This document shows positions 6,659 to 14,667 of a stretch of DNA of 24,771 nucleotides, one piece after another; position 1 is the stretch's first letter, and every line of letters starts with the position of its first letter. A program made the position numbers and the translations under genes. Below the pieces are notes generated by a model that ran no database searches, had not been told where the DNA came from, and saw nothing but the letters and a program-made list of their open reading frames with translations. Where the stretch lies: the NCBI GenBank assembly GCA_002390225.1, contig DGOW01000045.1, positions 1 to 24,771 of the forward strand. Reading direction: 5' to 3'. The DNA is from Gemmatimonadales bacterium UBA4456. GTDB lineage: Bacteria > Gemmatimonadota > Gemmatimonadetes > Longimicrobiales > Gaopeijiaceae.

Positions 6659-8943
6659 CAAACGCAACTGCCATGCCGGTCCCTCCGCGTGAGGGTGACC
6701 CCGAGATCACCGCTGAGGTCGTCGCAGACCACGGACTGTCACCCGAGGAGTACGAACGGGTGCAGCGTATTATGGGCCGTGACCCGACCTTCACGGAGCT
6801 CGGCGTCTTCAGCGCAATGTGGTCCGAACACTGCGGCTACAAAAACTCCAAGCGCCTGCTTCAGCTCCTGCCGACGAAGGCTCCCTGGGTCATCCAGGGC
6901 CCTGGAGAGAACGCCGGGGTGATCGACGTGGGCGACGGCTTCGCCCTCGCATTCAAGATCGAGTCTCATAACCACCCTTCAGCCGTCGAACCGTATCAGG
7001 GCGCGGCAACCGGCGTGGGTGGTATTCTGCGCGACATCTTCACGATGGGCGCCAGACCCGTCGCAGTGCTTGACTCGCTCCGCTTCGGAGATCTGGACAG
7101 TGGTCGGGTACGCTACCTCTTCAGCGGCGTCGTGAGCGGAGTAGGCGATTACGGCAACTGCGTAGGAATCCCCAACATCGGCGGTGAAGTTCAGTTCGAC
7201 CGTGGCTACGAAGGCAATCCCATTGTGAACGCGATGTGCCTAGGGCTCATGAAGCACGAAGAGCTGATCACGGCAGCTGCGACCGGTGGAGGATCACCCC
7301 TGATGGCCGTGGGTGCCCGGACCGGCCGAGATGGGATTCACGGGGCGACGTTCGCCAGCGAAGAGCTGAGCGAAGACGCCGATGAGTCGAGCCGCCCCCA
7401 GGTTCAGGTGGGCGACCCGTTCACCGAGAAGCTCCTCCTGGAGGCGAGTCTGGAACTCATCGCTTCCGGCGCCATCAGCGGTATCCAGGACATGGGTGCT
7501 GCAGGCATCACGTCCTCGGCATCGGAGATGGCCGGACGAGGTGGCAGCGGCGTCGAGCTCGAGATGACTGATGTTCCGGTCCGCGAAGAGGGCATGACGC
7601 CATACGAGATCCTCCTGTCGGAGTCCCAGGAGCGCATGCTCGTCGTCGCTCATCCTGGCCGCGAGGACGAAGTGCGCGAGATCCTCGAGAAGTGGGAGCT
7701 GGAGGCGGCAGTGATCGGCCAGGTCACGGATGATGGCAAGTTCCGGATCCTGGAGAACGGCAAGGTTGTCGCCGATATCCCCGCGCTGCCCCTCACCGAC
7801 GGTTGCCCCACGTACGAGCGTGAGGGAAAAGAGGCTGAGGAGATCACGGCGCTGCGCGAGATGGACCTGAGCGAGCACATGATCCCGGAAGGCGATCTTA
7901 CCAAGACGTTCCTCCTCGTTCTCGGCTCACCCAACGTCGCGTCCAAGCAGTGGATCTATCATCAGTACGACACGACCGTTCGGACCGCGACGACTGTGCG
8001 TCCTGGCGGAGACTCCGGCGTCGTCCGCATCCGCGGAACGAACCGGGCCGTGGCGGCGACCACAGACTGCAACGGACGCTTCGTCTACCTGGAGCCGCGC
8101 ACGGGCGCGCTGGCTGCGGTTGCGGAGGCCGCCCGGAACCTCGTGTGTGTCGGAGCCCTGCCCACGGCCATCACGAACAACCTGAACTTCGGTAACCCAC
8201 TCAAAGCCCACATTTACTACCAGCTGCGTGAATCGGTGCTGGGGATGCGGGATGCATGCAGCGCCTTCGAGACTCCGGTTACCGGTGGCAACGTTTCGCT
8301 CTTCAACGAGACCGACGGCAAGGCGATCTACCCGACACCGGTGATCGGCATGGTGGGGGTGATCGACGACGTGTCGAAGATCACACGACACGCCTTCGTG
8401 AACGCCGGAGACGACATCGTGCTCCTCGGAACCAACACCGGTGAACTCGGAGGGTCCGAGTACCTCTACGTCACTGCTGACCTGGTCGCGGGCGAGCCGC
8501 CCTCAGTCGACCTGGAGGGGGAGCGCGCGCTTCAGCAGGCCGTACTCAAGATGAACCATGAAGAAGTGCTCAATTCGGCGCACGACTGCTCAGAGGGTGG
8601 CCTCGTCGCCGCTCTTGCCCAGTGCGCGCTCGGCGACGGTGAAGCACCGCTCGGAATCGACGTCGCGATCGATGAAGACCTTCGCCCCGTCGTATCTCTG
8701 TTTGGTGAGTCACAGGGTCGGATACTCGTATCGGTGAGCCCGGAAAACACCGATCAGGTATTGGCACTCGCCCGCCGCTACGAGGTGCCAGCCCAGAAGA
8801 TCGGCACGGTCACCGCAGCAGACGGCGGCTTTTCGATGAAAGTCCGAGACGCTTCGCTCTCAGCCAGCATGGCCGAGCTCGCCGACGCTTACTTCGGAGC
8901 CATACCGAGCATTATGGACGCACCCGAAGGCTCGGGATCCTGA
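6655..8943 (+). CDS. purL: FGAM synthase large subunit PurL (small-PurL type)
   Basis: PurL is the ATP-dependent synthetase subunit that converts FGAR to FGAM with ammonia from PurQ. At 762 residues it is the PurS/PurQ-dependent form, not the roughly 1300-residue fused enzyme. The N-terminal motif FSAMWSEHCGYKNSK contains the conserved His59. Later blocks include KIESHNHPSAVEPYQGAATG, the repeated AIRS/PurM-like half beginning near TTDCNGR, and TGGNVSLFNET. About 16 extra N-terminal residues precede the usual family start, and no ribosome site is obvious at ATG 6655, which overlaps the purQ stop. Only one base separates its stop from the purF start. Confidence 0.97.
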   Translation: MTNATAMPVPPREGDPEITAEVVADHGLSPEEYERVQRIMGRDPTFTELGVFSAMWSEHCGYKNSKRLLQLLPTKAPWVIQGPGENAGVIDVGDGFALAFKIESHNHPSAVEPYQGAATGVGGILRDIFTMGARPVAVLDSLRFGDLDSGRVRYLFSGVVSGVGDYGNCVGIPNIGGEVQFDRGYEGNPIVNAMCLGLMKHEELITAAATGGGSPLMAVGARTGRDGIHGATFASEELSEDADESSRPQVQVGDPFTEKLLLEASLELIASGAISGIQDMGAAGITSSASEMAGRGGSGVELEMTDVPVREEGMTPYEILLSESQERMLVVAHPGREDEVREILEKWELEAAVIGQVTDDGKFRILENGKVVADIPALPLTDGCPTYEREGKEAEEITALREMDLSEHMIPEGDLTKTFLLVLGSPNVASKQWIYHQYDTTVRTATTVRPGGDSGVVRIRGTNRAVAATTDCNGRFVYLEPRTGALAAVAEAARNLVCVGALPTAITNNLNFGNPLKAHIYYQLRESVLGMRDACSAFETPVTGGNVSLFNETDGKAIYPTPVIGMVGVIDDVSKITRHAFVNAGDDIVLLGTNTGELGGSEYLYVTADLVAGEPPSVDLEGERALQQAVLKMNHEEVLNSAHDCSEGGLVAALAQCALGDGEAPLGIDVAIDEDLRPVVSLFGESQGRILVSVSPENTDQVLALARRYEVPAQKIGTVTAADGGFSMKVRDASLSASMAELADAYFGAIPSIMDAPEGSGS

Positions 8944-8944
8944 T

Positions 8945-10336
8945 ATGTGCGGTGTAGTCGGCATCAGCGGAGTGGAGAGCGCCGCGCAGCAGGCATTCCT
9001 CGCCATGTATGCTCTGCAGCACCGGGGCCAGGAGGCTGGGGGCATCGTGGTGTTCGATGGGGAGGAAGGAACCCTCCGCAAGGGTTCGGGGCTTGTATCG
9101 GAAATCTTCAGACCCGAAGTCCTGAAGGACCTTCACGGCGACACGGCCGTCGGCCACGTGCGATACTCGACCGCCGGAGGCAGCGATCCAGCTAACATCC
9201 AGCCGATCACCGCTCGCTATCGGCACGGTGACCTGGCCTTGGCGCACAACGGCAACCTGACCAACCAGCTGGACCTTCGGAAATCCCTGGTCGATGATGG
9301 AGCCATTTTTCGGTCATCCTCCGACTCGGAAACTCTCGTCCATCTCATCGCGAAGTCGAGAGCGGAGACGATCAACGAACAGGTGCTCGACGCGCTGTCC
9401 CACCTGGTGGGGGCCTTCTCGATGGCACTGGTCATTCGTGGGATCCTCTACGCCGCACGAGACCCACGTGGATTTCGGCCCCTGATCCTGGGGCGGAAAG
9501 ACGACGGACATGTCGTGGTGTCCGAAACCTGCGCGCTGGACATTCTCGGGGCCGACTACGTCCGTGACCTCGAGCCGGGCGAGGTCCTTCGGATCGAGGG
9601 AAGTCATGTCGAGCAGATCGGCCAGCTCGACCCGGCGCCACGACACGCCGCATGCATTTTCGAACTCGTGTATTTCGCGCGTCCCGATTCCGGGCTCTGG
9701 GGCGAGTCTGTCGATCGTGCCCGACGCGCATTCGGTCGTCAGCTCGCCAAAGAGAACCCGGTCGAAGCCGACGCTGTGATCGCCGTCCCGGACAGCGCCA
9801 ACTCAGCCGCTCTCGGGTTTGCCGAGGAGAGTGGAATCCCCTTTGAGCTTGGACTGCTTCGGAATCACTACGTCGGTAGAACCTTCATCAAGCCCGATCA
9901 GAAGGACCGCGATTTCGGCGCCAGGATGAAGTACAACCCGGTCCGGGATGTACTGGCCGGACAGCGCGTGGTCGTCGTGGACGACTCCCTCGTCCGGGGT
10001 ACGACGAGTCGAAGCCTGGTGCGCATGCTCAAGGCCGCAGGGGCTACCGAGGTCCATTTCCGGATCGGCAGCCCGCCGGTGCGTCACCCGTGCTTCTACG
10101 GCATCGACATGCCGACCAGAGGTGAACTCATCGGGTCCGGGCTCGAGATCCCGGAAATCGCTGAGAAGCTCGGTGTGGACTCGCTCGGATACCTGTCGTT
10201 GAACGGCATGGTCGATGCTGTCGCCGACGCTGGCCCATACTGCACCGCATGCTTCTCGGGTGACTACCCTGCCCCGCTCGTAGACGTGGAAAAGGGGACG
10301 GCTTCGAAAGAAGGGCCCGCGGTGAGTCGGCTCTAA
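8945..10336 (+). CDS. purF: Amidophosphoribosyltransferase (glutamine PRPP amidotransferase), Fe-S type
   Basis: PurF commits PRPP to purine synthesis by making phosphoribosylamine from PRPP and glutamine. The protein begins MCGVVGISG, so Cys2 becomes the N-terminal nucleophile after Met removal; there is no propeptide. The PRPP-binding motif VVVVDDSLVRGTTS is at about 342-355. Cys237 (AACIFELVYF), Cys383 (HPCFYGID) and Cys433/Cys436 (YCTACFSGDYP) lie where the B. subtilis enzyme binds its [4Fe-4S] cluster, so this is probably a cluster-containing enzyme too. Its 463 residues fit the family. It is the last gene of the tight purine run; 122 bases follow before the next gene. Confidence 0.97.
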   Translation: MCGVVGISGVESAAQQAFLAMYALQHRGQEAGGIVVFDGEEGTLRKGSGLVSEIFRPEVLKDLHGDTAVGHVRYSTAGGSDPANIQPITARYRHGDLALAHNGNLTNQLDLRKSLVDDGAIFRSSSDSETLVHLIAKSRAETINEQVLDALSHLVGAFSMALVIRGILYAARDPRGFRPLILGRKDDGHVVVSETCALDILGADYVRDLEPGEVLRIEGSHVEQIGQLDPAPRHAACIFELVYFARPDSGLWGESVDRARRAFGRQLAKENPVEADAVIAVPDSANSAALGFAEESGIPFELGLLRNHYVGRTFIKPDQKDRDFGARMKYNPVRDVLAGQRVVVVDDSLVRGTTSRSLVRMLKAAGATEVHFRIGSPPVRHPCFYGIDMPTRGELIGSGLEIPEIAEKLGVDSLGYLSLNGMVDAVADAGPYCTACFSGDYPAPLVDVEKGTASKEGPAVSRL

Positions 10337-10380
10337 ACGCGCGGAGCTGTCGAGGGGTGGCCTGACCACGTCTCGCGCGT
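10337..10380 (+). terminator. Weak hairpin after purF, possible terminator or processing site
   Basis: ACGCGCG at 10337-10343 can pair with CGCGCGT at 10374-10380, beginning directly after the purF stop. A smaller GTGG/CCAC stem at 10357-10360 and 10366-10369 lies inside. No T-run follows, so it is not a standard intrinsic terminator. It could slow degradation or mark the end of the purine operon. The rest of the gap, 10381-10458, shows only a weak TAGAAT (10397-10402) without a matching -35 box, plus the ribosome site of the next gene. Confidence 0.25.
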
Positions 10381-10458
10381 CGCCTGTCCGGAGCTGTAGA
10401 ATCTGACTCGGCTCTGCTTCATCGATCAGAACTGACCCTCACGACTGCGAGGTACGCC

Positions 10459-11904
10459 ATGCGCGTGTCGATTCCGTCATCCGTCCGCTCAATTTTGTTC
10501 ACGCTCCTCGTCAGCGCCGTCAGCGCTGCCCCGACCTGGGCCCAGTCGGTGGCTGCGACCCCTGAGGTCGAGGCTCAGATCGAGCTGTTCTCGGCATGGA
10601 TGGAGGGGCAACTCGAGATCCGTGGCCTGCCCGGGATTGCCGTCGGGGTCGTTTCCGGAGACGACCTCGTCTGGGCTCATGGCTTCGGCCATGCTGACGT
10701 CGACGCAGATCGGCACATGGAATCGGACACGCGCTTCCGCATGGCATCGCACAGCAAGCTCTTCACGGCTACCGCGATCATGCAGCTGCGCGAAGACGGC
10801 AGGATCCGACTCGATGACCCGGTCACCGATTATCTGCCGTGGTTCACCTACCAGACGGCATCACCCGATGACCCGCCGGTCACGATCGAGCAACTGCTCA
10901 CACACAGCTCCGGCCTGCCCCGCGAAGCCGGATCGCACTGGACGGACTTCGATTTCCCTACCACAGACGAGGTCCGTGCACTCATGCAGGACCGCGCGGC
11001 TCCGTTCTCCCCGGAGGTCCGCTGGAAGTACTCCAATCTCGCCTTTACGATCGCCGGCATGGTGATCGAAGAGATCAGCGGAATGAGCTGGGCCGACTAC
11101 CTCCAGCAGAACATCTTCGATCCACTGGGCATGGGTGCATCGACCGTGGATCAACCTGATCCGATGATGGCTACTGGTTACGGTCGCAGGATGCCCGACG
11201 GTTCCCGCCAGGTCTTTCCGTTCGTGGACGCGCGAGGTATGGCGGCAGCGACCGGCCTGACCTCCAACGTCGAGGATATGGCGCGCTTCGTATCCGCCCA
11301 GTTCCGTGAAGGTGCCCGTGGCGGCGACCAGCTGCTGAGTACGGCATCCCTCAGAGAGATGCACCGTGTGCGGATGCTCGAGACGACGTGGACCCGCGGT
11401 CAGGGGATCGGGTTCAGCGTACAGCGACGAGACGGGACGCTCTACGTCGGTCATGGGGGAGGCTACCCGGGATACACGACGAACACGACGATCCAGCTCG
11501 ACTCTGAAGTTGGCGTGATCGTCCTCACCAACACCAATGATTCCAACCCCGCCCAGATCGCCCAGCAACTCATGGAGACCGTGGGTCATGCCGTTGCCGA
11601 AGCCACCGCGGTACAGCCCGACGTGGCTGCATGGGATCCCGCGTGGGAGCGCTTCGCCGGTGTCTATCGGAGTCGCGGCGGGGAAACGCGCGTACTCGTC
11701 ATGAACGAGCGTCTCGTTTCGATGAACCCGTGGTCGACGAGTATCGGTGAGCCGACCTACCTAGAGCCGATCGGTGACGGGACCTTCCGTATGATCGCAC
11801 CGACCGGTGGGGGCGCTGTCGGTGAAGTCGTGCGCTTCGTTGAGGAAGACGGAGTCGTGGTTCGCATGGTGACCGGCGATTCGTATTCGGTCCGCGTCCG
11901 GTGA
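10459..11904 (+). CDS. Exported serine hydrolase of the class C beta-lactamase / penicillin-binding-protein-like family
   Basis: The 481-residue protein begins with a Sec signal (basic start, hydrophobic 10-24, probable cleavage after PTWA at residue 28). Its domain of about 350 residues has the active-site trio of this family: Ser97-x-x-Lys100 (SHSK), Tyr191-Ser-Asn193 (KYSNLAF) and His332-Gly-Gly (GHGGG). Members include AmpC beta-lactamases, D-amino-acid peptidases and esterases; the substrate cannot be read from sequence. The HGG in place of KTG is typical of the esterase and peptidase branch, so resistance should not be assumed. A C-terminal part of about 90 residues (from about 390) resembles the small beta-barrel often attached to such enzymes. 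GAGG lies 6 nt before ATG 10459, and adenosine deaminase follows 12 nt after the stop. Confidence 0.88.
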   Translation: MRVSIPSSVRSILFTLLVSAVSAAPTWAQSVAATPEVEAQIELFSAWMEGQLEIRGLPGIAVGVVSGDDLVWAHGFGHADVDADRHMESDTRFRMASHSKLFTATAIMQLREDGRIRLDDPVTDYLPWFTYQTASPDDPPVTIEQLLTHSSGLPREAGSHWTDFDFPTTDEVRALMQDRAAPFSPEVRWKYSNLAFTIAGMVIEEISGMSWADYLQQNIFDPLGMGASTVDQPDPMMATGYGRRMPDGSRQVFPFVDARGMAAATGLTSNVEDMARFVSAQFREGARGGDQLLSTASLREMHRVRMLETTWTRGQGIGFSVQRRDGTLYVGHGGGYPGYTTNTTIQLDSEVGVIVLTNTNDSNPAQIAQQLMETVGHAVAEATAVQPDVAAWDPAWERFAGVYRSRGGETRVLVMNERLVSMNPWSTSIGEPTYLEPIGDGTFRMIAPTGGGAVGEVVRFVEEDGVVVRMVTGDSYSVRVR

Positions 11905-11916
11905 CGGAGGCAAACG

Positions 11917-12990
11917 ATGTCCAGGGCCCACGGAGCGTCGATGGAGGCTGACGACAGCTTCATTCTCGCACTTCCAAAGGCGGAGCTGCACGTCCACCTG
12001 GACGGATCGCTGAGGCCGTCTACCATGTTCGAGCTGGCGGCCGAGCGAGGGGTACGCCTACCCGCGTCCACGCCAGAGGAGCTCAGGGCGCACATGGTCG
12101 TTCAGAATGCGACCAGCCTCGTAGAGTACCTGGAGCGCTTCGAGCTGACCCTCTCCGTCATGCAGGACGCGGAGGCGCTAGAGCGGATCGCGTACGAGTT
12201 GGTACTCGACCATGCTGCAGAACAGGTCCGCTGGGTCGAGCTGCGCTTCTGCCCCCAGCTGAATCGACGTCTGGGCCTGACGCTCGATCAAGTCCTGGAT
12301 GCGGCGCTGCGCGGAATGCGCCGAGCTGAGGCAAAGGTGAACTCAGGAGCCGGCACGATCCAGTCGGCGATCATCGTATGTGGCCTGCGCTCCCACAAAG
12401 CAGACGTCACGTCGGAAACGGCCGAGGTTGCTGTGGCGTATGGGGACCGTGGTGTCTGCGGCTTTGATCTGGCGGGAGCGGAAGCCGGTCATCCGGTTGC
12501 CGATCATCAGGACGCAGTGGATCGCGCTCACTCAGCCGGGCTTCCCGTGACTCTGCATGCGGGTGAAGGGTTCGGGCCCGAGTCGATTCAGCAGGCACTC
12601 GACCTGGGTCACGCGCGTCGGATCGGGCACGGCACGCGGCTCCATGAAGATCAGGCGCTCCTCGACCGGGTAGGCGACGACGGGATTCCACTCGAGGTCT
12701 GCCTCACGTCGAACGTTCAGACCGCAGTGGTTTCCTCCCTGGCCGAGCACCCTGCGCATCGCTACCTGCGGGCCGGGATCCCGATCGCGCTGGGTACAGA
12801 CAACCGCCTCATGTCCGGGGTGACTCTTGCGGACGAGTATCGGAACGCTCGAGACGCCCTCGGGATGACGAAGGACGAGTTGACCGCGATCGCGCGAACC
12901 GGGTTCGAACACGCATTCGTGGGCGAGCCGATCCGAGCTACGATGCTCCAGGCATTCGAGCGCCAAGCGGCGAAATTGGCGCATTCATAG
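11917..12990 (+). CDS. add: Adenosine deaminase
   Basis: This zinc amidohydrolase converts adenosine to inosine in purine salvage. The 357-residue protein shows all metal and catalytic positions: His25 and His27 in ELHVHLDGS, His214 and Glu217 in TLHAGEG, His238 in RIGHGTRL, and Asp295 in ALGTDNRLMSG. The residue after Asp295 is Asn, where animal enzymes have a second Asp; I recall the TDNR form from other bacterial ADAs. SNVQT is also present at 265-269. GGAGG at 11906-11910 sits 6 nt before ATG 11917. A second ATG at 11941 is possible, but its context is poorer. The short gap to the serine hydrolase suggests shared transcription. Confidence 0.92.
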   Translation: MSRAHGASMEADDSFILALPKAELHVHLDGSLRPSTMFELAAERGVRLPASTPEELRAHMVVQNATSLVEYLERFELTLSVMQDAEALERIAYELVLDHAAEQVRWVELRFCPQLNRRLGLTLDQVLDAALRGMRRAEAKVNSGAGTIQSAIIVCGLRSHKADVTSETAEVAVAYGDRGVCGFDLAGAEAGHPVADHQDAVDRAHSAGLPVTLHAGEGFGPESIQQALDLGHARRIGHGTRLHEDQALLDRVGDDGIPLEVCLTSNVQTAVVSSLAEHPAHRYLRAGIPIALGTDNRLMSGVTLADEYRNARDALGMTKDELTAIARTGFEHAFVGEPIRATMLQAFERQAAKLAHS

Positions 12991-13044
12991 CGCCAGGAGG
13001 AGGCAGGTCCTCCTGCGGCTCACATGTCCGAGCGCGACCTGCCT
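12991..13044. terminator. Inverted repeats between convergent add and fbp, candidate bidirectional terminator
   Basis: Directly after the add stop, CGC plus AGGAGGA (12991-13001, one bulged C) can pair with TCCTCCT plus GCG (13008-13017) across a 6-nt loop. An alternative 9-bp stem pairs AGGCAGGTC (13001-13009) with GACCTGCCT (13036-13044), and the two cannot form together. Neither side has a clear T-run, so termination may need other factors. The position between converging runs supports a terminator role. Confidence 0.5.
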
Positions 13045-13046
13045 GC

Positions 13047-14042
13047 CTACTCCGCTGCGAGCATCTCCTCCGACAAGGCTACGAACTCCTTCGAGCCCAT
13101 GTAGATCGGGACGCGCTGGTGCAATCCGGTCGGTGTGATGTCGTTGATGTCCTGCGTCCCCGTGCTGGCCCGCCCTCCGGCCTGCTCGATAATCATCGCC
13201 ATGGGTGCAGCTTCGTAGAGTAGCCTGAGCTTACCCTCGGGCTGAGCCCTCTCCGGGGGATACATGAAGAGTCCGCCCTGAAGCAGCGTACGATGCACGT
13301 CGGCAACCATCGACCCGATGTAGCGGGACCCGAACCCACCCTCGTTCTTGAGATGGCTGACGAGTAGCTGCTGTCCTCTCGACCACCGGGTGAAATACGC
13401 TTCGTTGACCGAGTAGACCTTCTTTGGGGGCTCGGGCATCCGCATGTCCGGATGACTGAGGATGAACTCGCCGATCGACGGGTCGAGCGTGAAGCCGTGC
13501 ACGCCCGTCCCCGACGTGTAGACCAGCATCGTGGACGATCCGTAAAGGATGTAACCTGCGGCGACCTGCCTGCTACCCGGCTGCAGGCAGTCTTCAAGCG
13601 TTCCGCGAGCACCGGAGGTGATCTTCCGATGGATGCTGAAGATGGTCCCAATCGACACATTCACGTCGATGTTGGAAGAGCCATCGAGGGGATCGTAGAT
13701 GACGACATACTCTCCCGCCGGAAACTTGGCCGGAATCGAGATGAGCTCCTCACTCTCCTCCGAGGCCAGGCACGCTACGAGTCCCGTATGATCCAGGGCC
13801 CGATACATGACCTGGTTGGCGAAGACATCGAGCTTCTGCTGATCCTCGCCATGGACGTTCTCGTGGCCCACTGCACCGAAGATGTCCACGAGGCCAGCCT
13901 TGTTGACCTCGCGCCCGATGACCTTCGCCGCCAATGCGATGTCTGAAAGGAGACTCGTAAACGCGCCCGTTGCTTCCGGGTACTTGCGTTCCTCGTCGAT
14001 GAGGAATCTCGAGATGGTAACGACGTGGCTTTCTGGCGGCAT
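13047..14042 (-). CDS. fbp: Fructose-1,6-bisphosphatase, class I
   Basis: This enzyme hydrolyses fructose-1,6-bisphosphate to fructose-6-phosphate, the one-way step of gluconeogenesis. The metal and substrate motif DPLDGSSNIDVNVSIGT is at 117-133, preceded by acidic ASEESEE near 93-99 and GEDQQKLDVFAN near 65-76, all diagnostic of class I. I place the start at ATG 14042, giving 331 residues, close to the E. coli length of 332, with SRFLIDEERKYPEATG in the usual position. An upstream GTG at 14102 adds 20 residues with no family similarity and no ribosome site. The 116 bases between the NIPSNAP gene and this start could hold a separate promoter, but I see no convincing boxes. It is the last gene of the minus-strand run. 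Confidence 0.95.
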   Translation of the reverse strand: MPPESHVVTISRFLIDEERKYPEATGAFTSLLSDIALAAKVIGREVNKAGLVDIFGAVGHENVHGEDQQKLDVFANQVMYRALDHTGLVACLASEESEELISIPAKFPAGEYVVIYDPLDGSSNIDVNVSIGTIFSIHRKITSGARGTLEDCLQPGSRQVAAGYILYGSSTMLVYTSGTGVHGFTLDPSIGEFILSHPDMRMPEPPKKVYSVNEAYFTRWSRGQQLLVSHLKNEGGFGSRYIGSMVADVHRTLLQGGLFMYPPERAQPEGKLRLLYEAAPMAMIIEQAGGRASTGTQDINDITPTGLHQRVPIYMGSKEFVALSEEMLAAE

Positions 14043-14158
14043 GGATCCTGAGCGTGAAGGGAGTTCGTCTGCTTGAAAACTACTGCGGACAGGGCACGTC
14101 ACGGGAGGACATCGTTACTCTTTCCTGAGATTCGCCGACGGGTCCTCTCCTATGCGCC

Positions 14159-14599
14159 TCAACGCATCGGCGAGAAGTCCGCTGGGTCCAGGTAGACGCG
14201 TTCCAGTCCCGTGATGAGTCGGCCGTCGCGCTGAGACTCCTCCGCAACGGCCTGCCACTCCGGGTCCTCCATGAACGCCTGCCAACTCGCATTAGCTGCA
14301 TCTCGGGAAGCATGTGAAAGGAGATAGATCAGCGTGTTCTCGGAGTCAGGCGCATCCTGAGGGATCCAGTAGCCCACGTTGTGCATCCCGTGTTTCTCGA
14401 AGATGCGCATAGTGTGGTCCCGGAAGCGGGTCAGGAGGGCGTCGTGCTTGCCTTCAGCAGCCGTATATGTCCTGAGTTCGAAGACCTGTTCGCGCTGGGT
14501 GTCGGCAGAGGCCACGAAAGCCGACTGAGCCGTGGTGCCTACCGCAATACCGGCCGCGAAGGCGGCGGTCGTCGCCGTGATTCGAATCCAGCGTCCCAT
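14159..14599 (-). CDS. Exported NIPSNAP-domain protein
   Basis: The 146-residue protein starts MGRWIRITATTAAFAAGIA, a signal peptide or membrane anchor with possible cleavage near AFVASA. A single NIPSNAP (dimeric ferredoxin-like alpha/beta barrel) domain follows: VFELRTYTAAEGKHDALLTR, then a helix, GYWIPQDAPDSENTLIYLLSH, and a Trp-rich stretch with WQAFMEDPEWQAV. NIPSNAP proteins have no settled biochemical function. ATG 14599 was chosen because CAGGAG sits 7 nt upstream and the signal then begins at the terminus. An in-frame GTG at 14671 overlaps the comEC stop by 4 nt but would put about 24 charged residues before the signal. It lies between comEC and fbp, and no partner is evident. Confidence 0.8.
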   Translation of the reverse strand: MGRWIRITATTAAFAAGIAVGTTAQSAFVASADTQREQVFELRTYTAAEGKHDALLTRFRDHTMRIFEKHGMHNVGYWIPQDAPDSENTLIYLLSHASRDAANASWQAFMEDPEWQAVAEESQRDGRLITGLERVYLDPADFSPMR

Positions 14600-14667
14600 C
14601 GGTCGTCTCCTGAGCAGAGGGTCTAACGGATGGCAAGCTGTCGGGTCCCCTTGCCGCCCGCCAGCGC

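Noticed and set aside
10337..10458. A promoter or purine riboswitch in the gap after purF
   Set aside because: Only a lone TAGAAT was seen with no -35 box, and no purine aptamer core or paired stems were recognised. The purine operon's own leader lies outside the window.
10861..11589. A 242-residue minus-strand open frame
   Set aside because: It is antisense to the serine hydrolase; it is His/Arg-rich and has no recognisable domain.
10459..11904. Calling the serine hydrolase an antibiotic-resistance beta-lactamase
   Set aside because: The family includes peptidases and esterases, and the HGG motif in place of KTG does not support a resistance call.
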